A stretch of DNA of 14,888 bases, from contig DAME01000007.1 in the NCBI GenBank assembly GCA_002499545.1, forward strand, positions 1-14,888. Reading direction: 5' to 3'. The notes under the pieces were generated by a model. The model did no database searches, had not been told where the DNA came from, and saw nothing but the letters and a program-made list of their open reading frames with translations. This DNA comes from Euryarchaeota archaeon UBA88. Its GTDB lineage: Archaea; Thermoplasmatota; Poseidoniia; Poseidoniales; Poseidoniaceae. A program made the translations under genes and the position numbers. Of the stretch, positions 1 through 7,000 are shown one piece after another. Positions within the stretch are counted from its first letter, which is position 1, and each line of letters opens with the position of its first letter.

Positions 1-67
1 CTTGAGTTAGTAAATCTGTTGATATAGGTCTAGGACACACCGGGGCGTACGTCTTTTGCTCACACCC

Positions 68-895
68 TCAAGACTGCTGTGGCTGACACTGTGGACAAAA
101 GTCCAACCTTCGCTTCGCTGGGCGCGTATGAACGATGAGATCCCCACACCGATGGCACGGCAGGTCGTTTCGCGTGAACACCCAGTGCCTCGCTTTCCCT
201 CGAGTCATTCCAATGTCTCTCAACTGCTCATAGAGTTCTAAATCAATGGTGATACCCGGAACTTTGAACGATTGACGAGAAAGAAACAGCGCTTGGTCAG
301 CCAGATTGTGTTTCTCTTCTTCACGAAGGGAAGCAACCGTTCTGTCGGGATGAAGTCCTGCAGTGAACAACACTTCACTGCGTAAATAATTACCAATTCC
401 AGCGAAGAATCCCTGGTCGAGCAGCAGAGTCTTGAGTCGCTTTCGCTGGAATTTTTTCTGGTTCATGTGTTGGACGAGATCTGCTCTGGTCGTTTCAGGA
501 ATCACCACATCGGGTCCTAATTTTTCGATGTACTGGTGACCTGAAACCTCCCACGGCTCAAGCATGATGATGTCGGTCGCCGACCACAATCGACAGGTGT
601 GTTTACGCGTTGAAAGGGCGATTCGAAGTGCGCGGTTCCAGTTTTTCGGCGCAGTTTCACGCTTGTTCACAGTCCAGCGACCGTAGAGCTGGTTGTGGCT
701 GTACAGTACGAAGGAGTCGAAGTGAATCAGCATCGCTTTTCCACGCGCCTCAACCTTGAGAACGGTCTTCCCCTCAAAATCAGCGGTACGGTCTGCGTAA
801 CGTGGCAGCGTGATTTCGACCGCTTCGATGGTGTGTCCTTCGAGCGCTTTGCGAATTTTATCTGCGGCGCGATGGATTTCGGGACCTTCTGGCAT
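68..895 (-). CDS. nei: Endonuclease VIII-type DNA glycosylase/AP lyase (Fpg/Nei family)
   Basis: This 275-residue protein should excise oxidised pyrimidines from DNA and cut the resulting abasic site by beta/delta elimination in base excision repair. The start at 895 is chosen because it gives the N-terminus MPEGPEIHRAADKI, in which Pro2 (Schiff-base nucleophile) and Glu3 are exposed as the family chemistry requires. An upstream in-frame ATG at 961 would bury Pro2. Lys53 lies in the ARGKAML segment, the equivalent of the conserved Nei lysine. The H2TH region carries LLLDQGFFAGIGNYLRSE (about residues 155-172). A C-terminal zinc finger has Cys247, Cys250, Cys267 and Cys270, with Arg262 at the position of the conserved finger arginine. 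Length and motifs match E. coli Nei (about 263 residues) better than Fpg or MutM. It is the last gene of the minus-strand block, 90 bases after the small membrane protein. No clear Shine-Dalgarno sequence is visible. Confidence 0.95.
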   Translation of the reverse strand: MPEGPEIHRAADKIRKALEGHTIEAVEITLPRYADRTADFEGKTVLKVEARGKAMLIHFDSFVLYSHNQLYGRWTVNKRETAPKNWNRALRIALSTRKHTCRLWSATDIIMLEPWEVSGHQYIEKLGPDVVIPETTRADLVQHMNQKKFQRKRLKTLLLDQGFFAGIGNYLRSEVLFTAGLHPDRTVASLREEEKHNLADQALFLSRQSFKVPGITIDLELYEQLRDIGMTRGKARHWVFTRNDLPCHRCGDLIVHTRPAKRRLDFCPQCQPQQS

Positions 896-985
896 GGATA
901 CGGTGCTCTGTCCCCGGCAGCAGACTATCAATGTCTGTATGAGGTGCCTATGTTCGTGCAACCCAATGCACTACTTGGAAGCGGT

Positions 986-1357
986 TTAATTGCCTCTGTG
1001 ATCGTTGTCAAACGATTCGACGTCTTCATCGACAACGACCGTTTCAGGTTTGCTTTCTGCAACGAAAACGACCTTCCCACCTTGGGGATTGTAGGTTGGA
1101 GCATTGGGGTTAAAGTCACTGAACACCTTTTCATTGATGGTTTGCAGTACCAACGCTACCACGCCAATAACGCCTCCACCAAGAATCCATCCAAAACCAA
1201 TGCAGCATGAATCGGAGACGGCCATTGGTCCTGATGATGTTTGCCCTTCGCCACTGAGCATGATGAAAAAGCCGCTCACGATTACGCCAAGGGATACCAA
1301 TGCAATGACAATGTTGACAATCGTGAAGACGTTTTCTTTCTTATTCAAATCCACCAT
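986..1357 (-). CDS. Small two-helix membrane protein, function unknown
   Basis: I do not recognise this 123-residue protein. It has a charged N-terminus (MVDLNKKEN), a hydrophobic helix at about residues 11-34, a short polar loop, a second glycine-rich helix at about 51-74 that begins with a Cys-Cys pair, and an acidic hydrophilic tail of about 45 residues. The two helices suggest a hairpin with both ends on the same side of the membrane. The start ATG at 1357 is preceded by GGTGA with a 3-base spacer, an archaeal-type Shine-Dalgarno sequence that is unusually close. It lies 58 bases downstream of the Rieske oxygenase gene, and the intervening T run may separate the transcripts. Other frames through this region lack such a composition, which supports this frame as the coding one. 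Confidence 0.75.
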   Translation of the reverse strand: MVDLNKKENVFTIVNIVIALVSLGVIVSGFFIMLSGEGQTSSGPMAVSDSCCIGFGWILGGGVIGVVALVLQTINEKVFSDFNPNAPTYNPQGGKVVFVAESKPETVVVDEDVESFDNDHRGN

Positions 1358-1406
1358 TGTTCACCAACTACAAACGTACCTTGAGTCGCTGATTGTTCTG
1401 CAGGTT

Positions 1407-1413
1407 AAAAAAA
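1407..1413 (-). terminator. Oligo-T terminator candidate after the Rieske oxygenase gene
   Basis: Seven consecutive Ts on the minus strand begin 3 bases after the TAG stop of the oxygenase. Archaeal RNA polymerase often terminates at such T runs without a hairpin. No stem is visible. The same run could instead contribute to a promoter for the small membrane protein 50 bases downstream. Confidence 0.35.
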
Positions 1414-1415
1414 TG

Positions 1416-2507
1416 CTACCGGCCACTGCGCTGGATGGCTTGGTACAAGATGCGATGGAAGTGATGAACACCCTGTTCCATGGTTGGCGAATACCTCCCG
1501 CGGTCGTAAGCGCGCGACACCATCCCTCTCTGTACCGCTTCAATCACCCACTGGTCTTGGTCTTCCACGGTATCAAGGATTGAACCTGCTCCTTCTTTTG
1601 CTAGGGCTTGGTCTTTGACGTACCCGCGGTACAGAACTCTGCACTGGTTGGTTGAAACAGGCACCACGATGTTGAGGGATAACCCCCAGGGGTAGAAATT
1701 GAACATCATGTTGGGGAACAGCCACAGGTAGTAGGCAGCAATGTCCTGTCCTTCATCTGGATGGCCTTCGGGCAAATCAAATTTCACATCCCCTTCAACC
1801 GCTTTTCCAATTTGCATAACGCCGCCCTCAAACGTCTCAGTCACGTATCCTGAAGAATCCAGTGCCTGGTTTAATTCTGGATGAACAAACGGGATGTGAA
1901 ATCCTTCCAAATAATTGTCAACATACAGCATCCAGTTCGCTTCAATGGTGTGGTCTCGGTCGAGCGCCGTATCGAAGACGAACGCTTCAGGATGAAGAAA
2001 ACCGAGCCGCTGTTCAAGCATTTCCCACGGAATCGTATTCTCCTGTTCAACGGCAGTGAAGTACATGCCAAGCCATTGACGAAGAGGAAATTTCACCAAG
2101 TGGTCGTCTTGGCTTGGAAACCCGATGGCTTGGTCGAATTCTGGCATGTGCTTGATGGTTCCATCGAGGTGGAAAGTTCGGCCGTGGTAGCGGCAGCGCA
2201 GCGACTTCTTGTTGCATGGTTCAAGCGCTAAGCGCATACCCCTGTGGGTGCAAACATTGGACATGCAGTTGGTTTCTTCACCGCGTACCAAGACCATCGA
2301 TTCACTGTTGATGGCTTCGATGTGCGGCAGTGGCAGAATTGCATTGATGTCGAGTTCGGACTGATGAGCGGCGAATTGCCAACCGGTGAACACACTTTTC
2401 AATCGTTCAAATTCTTCCGTTTCGCTGTAAAATCTCGACGGCAGGGTTCTCGCTTTTCGAATGTCTTTATCGATCAGCGACTCGCCCATAGACTCACACC
2501 CAGACAT
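1416..2507 (-). CDS. Rieske [2Fe-2S] non-haem iron oxygenase, alpha-subunit type
   Basis: This 363-residue protein has the two-domain layout of Rieske oxygenase alpha subunits such as choline monooxygenase and ring-hydroxylating dioxygenases. The N-terminal Rieske domain binds the 2Fe-2S cluster through Cys86-x-His88 and Cys105-x2-His108 (CTHRG and CRYHG motifs). The C-terminal catalytic domain has E201-x2-His204-x4-His209 in DNYLEGFHIPFVH, and Asp318 in EDQDQWVIEAVQRG as the third iron ligand. The protein should use electrons from a separate reductase to activate O2 and oxidise a small molecule. The substrate cannot be read from sequence, and no reductase gene is in the window. The start at 2507 overlaps the cupin stop by 14 bases. 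An alternative ATG at 2489 (residue 7), preceded by GGGTGTGAG, would leave a 4-base gap instead. Either way the two genes look translationally coupled. Confidence 0.92.
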   Translation of the reverse strand: MSGCESMGESLIDKDIRKARTLPSRFYSETEEFERLKSVFTGWQFAAHQSELDINAILPLPHIEAINSESMVLVRGEETNCMSNVCTHRGMRLALEPCNKKSLRCRYHGRTFHLDGTIKHMPEFDQAIGFPSQDDHLVKFPLRQWLGMYFTAVEQENTIPWEMLEQRLGFLHPEAFVFDTALDRDHTIEANWMLYVDNYLEGFHIPFVHPELNQALDSSGYVTETFEGGVMQIGKAVEGDVKFDLPEGHPDEGQDIAAYYLWLFPNMMFNFYPWGLSLNIVVPVSTNQCRVLYRGYVKDQALAKEGAGSILDTVEDQDQWVIEAVQRGMVSRAYDRGRYSPTMEQGVHHFHRILYQAIQRSGR

Positions 2508-2853
2508 TGTTTTCAGCAGTCAATTCCCCGTCTGTTTCACCGGTGTTGACTACGCCTCGAGGCTCGACCAGGAGGATGTGGCATTCATGTTCAGCGAACG
2601 GCTTGTGGACGGTTCCTTTCGGAACGACGTACATTTCTCCTTCATCAAGCGTGATGGTTTCATGCTCCATTTCAATGCTCATCGAACCCTTGACTACTAT
2701 GAACACCTCATCGGTGTCTTCGTGTTGATGCCAAGTGAATTCATCGTGAATTTTCACCAACTTGAACTGATAATCGTTCATTTCAGCAACGACACGAGGA
2801 GACCAAAGGTCGTTGAACTTGGTCAGTTTCTCAGCAAAGTTAATTTTCGCCAT
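2494..2853 (-). CDS. Single-domain cupin protein
   Basis: This 119-residue protein is a small cupin beta-barrel. Motif 1 is seen as His42-x-His44-x4-Glu49 followed by Gly56 (WHQHEDTDEVFIVVKG). Motif 2 is Gly72-x5-Pro78-x-Gly80-x2-His83 (GEMYVVPKGTVHKP). Together these supply the usual three-His/one-Glu metal site. Cupins of this size resemble mannose-6-phosphate isomerase-like or dioxygenase-like proteins, and the actual reaction is not determinable here. It is the first gene of the minus-strand block and overlaps the Rieske oxygenase start, so a shared substrate or pathway is likely. The ATG at 2853 lies about 21-34 bases downstream of an AT-rich box, which fits a leaderless transcript. Confidence 0.9.
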   Translation of the reverse strand: MAKINFAEKLTKFNDLWSPRVVAEMNDYQFKLVKIHDEFTWHQHEDTDEVFIVVKGSMSIEMEHETITLDEGEMYVVPKGTVHKPFAEHECHILLVEPRGVVNTGETDGELTAENNVWV

Positions 2854-2873
2854 ACGTGAAGCACGATGCCCCC

Positions 2874-2887
2874 TTATTTTTGTTTAA
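2874..2887. promoter_or_regulatory. AT-rich box in the divergent promoter region (cupin / exported protein)
   Basis: The sequence TTATTTTTGTTTAA is the only strongly AT-rich element between the divergent genes. Its centre lies about 27 bases from the cupin ATG at 2853 on the minus strand and about 20 bases from the ATG at 2901 on the plus strand. The first distance fits a TATA box for a leaderless archaeal transcript. Service to the plus strand is less certain because that gene's start is ambiguous. Confidence 0.35.
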
Positions 2888-2900
2888 CTCCATCAGAGGC

Positions 2901-3992
2901 ATGTGGGTTAACATCAAGAAGACGACCCTTCTGCTCAAGTATGTGGAGCAATCGAAGTTTGGTTCCATGCCTGCATGGGAGTTGTTGGTTCTCGCCATTG
3001 TCGTATCTGCAACGCTTTCAATAGGTAGTTCTCCAGCACAATCAGCCACGAATGAACTTGAAATCGCTGAAATCTCAGGGACAATGACCCTCACATCACG
3101 AGCTTCAATGGACGCCTTTGGCCTGCAAGATTTCAAAATCGGTCCTTTGGCCACCGTCGAGTTGACCGTCGTACCAATTCAATCCATCGACTGCATCAAG
3201 TGCACCAATGAACCAACCGGTTTTCATATCGAGGGAGCGGTCACGATTACCGAACTCATCGACGATGCCGGCCGATTGGGTCGAGTCGAAGGAACGCTCA
3301 ACGCCACCTACTTACGCGAAATGTCAGATTCAAGCCACGTTGTACGGGAATGGTTCACCGTCGATTGGGACGCGGGTCCAGCATCATCGCATTGGGTCGT
3401 GATGCTTCATCATGAGCCGGCAAAGTGGCTTCCAAGCGAAGAGCACTCCAGCACATTTCTCACCTCAGCATTTGGATTTGAAAGTCGAACTGGACCGTTC
3501 ACATCGACCTCATCGTTCACCGATGCAGAGCGCGATATCGAGGGATGCTTACCGGGCGGCTTCACCTGTTCGAAAGCCACACAGCGCGATTATGCATTCG
3601 CTGCGACGTTCGTTGAACCACGTCCACCAGTCACACATGCTGTCCCAGACACGTGGCAATCGGTCAATTCATCCCCTGCTACGAACGGTTCCCCTGAAGG
3701 CATGGAAAGCCTTCGCGGCATTCTCTCACTCGACCAATCAGTTTCGGTAACGGAGGTATGGACTCCGATGATTGAATCGGACTTGCACTCAATCGCAGCA
3801 TGGGAGATCAACACCTCGAACAGTCCGAACTTTGCCCCACTCACATCGTTCTTCATGGCTATCGGACTTTCACCCATCGTATTCGATGTTCCGCAAGGCA
3901 CTTGGAACGAAGCGGAGTTCAACGATTTTCAGACCGGGTATGTTCTCGACGAGGAGCAAAATTTGGCCTTAGCAATTCTCCGCTTACCGTGA
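2901..3992 (+). CDS. Exported protein of unknown function with N-terminal signal segment
   Basis: I do not recognise this protein, about 363 residues long with the start used here. A basic stretch (KKTTLLLKYVEQSK) precedes a hydrophobic segment (LLVLAIVVSATLSI) and a small-residue region ending APAQS-like (SSPAQSATN), consistent with a signal peptide or membrane anchor. The rest is hydrophilic, rich in Ser, Thr and beta-prone segments, with two Cys pairs (CIKC and CLPGGFTC) that could form disulfides outside the cell. No second membrane helix or enzyme motif is visible. Three in-frame starts exist: 2856, 2901 and 2967. I prefer 2901 because GAGG lies just before it and it keeps the positive N-region. 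The start at 2967 would give a more compact signal peptide lacking basic residues. The gene ends 78 bases before the giant surface-protein gene. Confidence 0.75.
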   Translation: MWVNIKKTTLLLKYVEQSKFGSMPAWELLVLAIVVSATLSIGSSPAQSATNELEIAEISGTMTLTSRASMDAFGLQDFKIGPLATVELTVVPIQSIDCIKCTNEPTGFHIEGAVTITELIDDAGRLGRVEGTLNATYLREMSDSSHVVREWFTVDWDAGPASSHWVVMLHHEPAKWLPSEEHSSTFLTSAFGFESRTGPFTSTSSFTDAERDIEGCLPGGFTCSKATQRDYAFAATFVEPRPPVTHAVPDTWQSVNSSPATNGSPEGMESLRGILSLDQSVSVTEVWTPMIESDLHSIAAWEINTSNSPNFAPLTSFFMAIGLSPIVFDVPQGTWNEAEFNDFQTGYVLDEEQNLALAILRLP

Positions 3993-4004
3993 ATTAAACC
4001 CGCC

Positions 4005-4065
4005 TATTTTGAAATTTTACAGAATATTTGCTGGCGATAGACATAAATGTCATCGTGACGAGGAT
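4005..4065 (+). promoter_or_regulatory. Promoter and ribosome-binding region of the giant surface-protein gene
   Basis: T-rich stretches at 4005-4018 could terminate the preceding gene. GAATATTT at 4022-4029 is a plausible TATA box, which would place transcription start near 4050. GACATAAATGTC (4040-4051) is a near-perfect inverted repeat with 5-base arms, either an operator-like element or chance. GAGGA at 4060-4064 is a Shine-Dalgarno sequence 6 bases before the ATG at 4071. Confidence 0.4.
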
Positions 4066-4070
4066 TCACT

Positions 4071-7000
4071 ATGAAGCAGAGAGCACTCTTTCTGATAGCC
4101 CTAATGGCTTGCATGTCGATATCCCCAGCAATCGCAAGCATCGCCGCACCAAATGCAAGCGAAGAATCCCAAGGGACGACCTCACACCTGAGCATCGATG
4201 GCTTTGTCACGACGAAGTTCGCAAGCACGGGTTCAGTGGTCGATATATTTGCGCACACGCGCGGTCACTCTGCTGAAACGGTTGTCACCGGTGACATTCT
4301 TCGATACGAGGTATCGCCACTCGACTTCATCGTCAACTCAGCACTGCCAGGCGAAGGTGTGTCAGTCGGTGTTGTGGTCCTTGAGCCCCAAGGCGTTCAC
4401 GAAGACGACTCCAACACAATGGTTTGGCACGGTACATACACCATCCCCGCATCCTCGATAGGTGGCGTGTTTGGTGCGACAATTTCTGCTGAGGAAGGTA
4501 CTATGATGGTGTCCGATAGTCCTACGCAGTTGTCGAACCTCCTCATTGAACAATTCGAAACGGTGTTTCAAGCCATCGACCACGCGTGGGATTCGGCCAA
4601 CCCTCTCGGAGACATGAACGAGGTATTCACTGGTTTGGAATCCACTGCAACTCAAAACGGAGACTGGGCATATTTTGTTGACACGGCATCACAAGGCTCC
4701 GGAGTGGGCGGTAGCGCTCAATTGTGGAACTCGATGCTCGATGCAGGCCACGACCAGTACGACATGAGCGGCGGCGCAAATTTCCTTGAAGCACTGATGG
4801 AATTCCTCGATTCAGACGACGTTGAAGCAGGCCTTGCGCTCGTGACCGGCCTCCTGATGTACGGGGATGAATTCCCGCTTCCTCAAACAATGGATGATTT
4901 CGCAGACGTTGCTGACTATCTTCAGGGATTCAACGCGATTGAAAACTTCACTCGGTTTGAAGGAACGGGTGAATTTTCAGCGGCGTATGACGCACTTGTG
5001 GGCAGTTCGCAGTGGACCAACATGGAAGCTGCTCTCGACAACATTGCAAACGGTGTGAAACCTCTTGAGAGTGCACAGACTATTTTGCACAACATTGCAT
5101 TAATCGCTGTTTCAAACCACCCTCAAGCCGTCATTGACGGACTCACAGCCTACGTTCAACCCCTTATTGATGAGGACGTTGAAAGCATGACACCGTTCCA
5201 AAAATTAATCCTGCGCTGGGCTGAAATGGGCGACCCTGCCATCAACGATTTGGACGGCGATGACGTTCCTGATGAAATCACATGGGAGTATGAACTGCTT
5301 CTCCAGACATCAGAAGGTCAAGCATGGACTGCTAAGATGGCAAGCGAATCGAACTGGGTGAACGATGCATTCTCTGATTTTAACAACCTGCCAGAAGACA
5401 TGATTGATGTGTTAGTTACTTCGTTTGAAGACCCCGTTTGGGAACAAACCGGACAGGTCCTTACCGACTTTGTAGTGTGGCTTGAAAATGCTTCTGGAGC
5501 TGATCGCGATTACTATTGGCCAGAGTATGATGACGATGAAGGCGAAGAATCGGACGAGGATGAAAACGACGATGATGAAAACGACGACCAAGGATCTGAT
5601 GAAGACGGCGAAGAAGATCGAGGCCCGCCAGTGTTTGACTTTGCTCCTATCAGTACCAGCTATTACGACCCGCACGTCCTTGAACTTGGGATTACCGTCG
5701 TTGTTTGGAGTGATGATTCGAGCAATTACCCTGAAAACGTTCCAATGTCCATGACCAACTCGGCAGGCGAAACAGTTAGCACAGTCCTCACGAGGGCGTG
5801 TGAACAGTGTGATGACTACAACGGCATACTTACCGCACAGAACATTGAATCGACGGAATGGATCCTCTCTCAACCGATTGAAAATTGGGACAGTGATAGC
5901 ATTCAGGATGCGAGGTTCGAAATTGAATTTCTACGCCCATCAATCCTCGAAGCGATGACATACGAAGGAATCGATGAGACGTTTATCGTCTCTGCTCTCG
6001 GCGTACTGGTCGATCAGGAAGAAATCGTTCCTGCGGATGTCGCTTTCGATATCGATACGGTCACCTACGATTCATCTGGAACGGTCCAAGGCGCTGAAGT
6101 TGACATTGCAGTACTGCGAATTTCCCCACAAAATGCACTCTCTGCCTTCTCGTCTCTCGAACCTGAAGGCGATTTCATGATTTCAACGATGGAGCCAACA
6201 GAATCCTCGAACGGTGAACTGATGGGAATGTACAGCGGTGATGATATCGATGGTGTCTTTGAGGTCGAAATCAATCCAGCGTACGGTTCTACCGACGAAG
6301 GAAACTTGGATGACCAAGTTGTACATCAGAATTCTTATTCGACCAGCGGTGATGCTACTGGTTGGGATTTAACCTCGTATCTCAACAACCTTCCTTTGGA
6401 TGAACGTGGAATAGTTGAAGTCACAACTTCTGCAACGACTACCTCTGGTTTGGAATTCTCATATGTTCAAGAAATGCCTCTTCCCGGCACAGGCTCATGT
6501 GTTTCAAGCACCATGTCAGCGTGGGACACTTCGTCGAACAGTGTCTTTTTCGAAGGATATTATGAGAGTCCGTGGGTTTCTTACGGAGAAGACGACGATT
6601 ATGTGGAATACGAACACGTTAACCTCAATTCAGTTGAAATCGATTGGGGTGACGGGACCACAGAATCTGTCGAGGAAGGGGACTCATCAAGCCACGAATA
6701 TGATTCAGAAGATGGTCAGGACATCTACGACATCACCGTAACATTCCATTTTGGTGATGCACCACTCTTCACATACGAACACGACTTCGTGTACAAGGAA
6801 TACGATGGGCTTGAAAATACGAATGAGGATGGTGACACCTATTATGACGGCTGGTCCATTAGCGGATCAGATTTCTGTAATCTTCAAGGATCACAACGAT
6901 CCTCGAGTCCTTCCGCTGAAATTGTTAACACGCTTATAACAGAAGGGCCGTTTGAGGTTCACTCCGAAGATATCTTTACTACAGATTCTGACGGAATTGC

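Noticed and set aside
1..67. The left-edge sequence before nei, examined for a tRNA or the end of another gene
   Set aside because: No cloverleaf, convincing reading frame or T-run terminator could be supported in these 67 bases.
695..1210. A 171-codon plus-strand open frame over the nei start and small membrane-protein gene
   Set aside because: It is antisense to nei, whose active-site motifs are clear, and its sequence has no recognisable family features.
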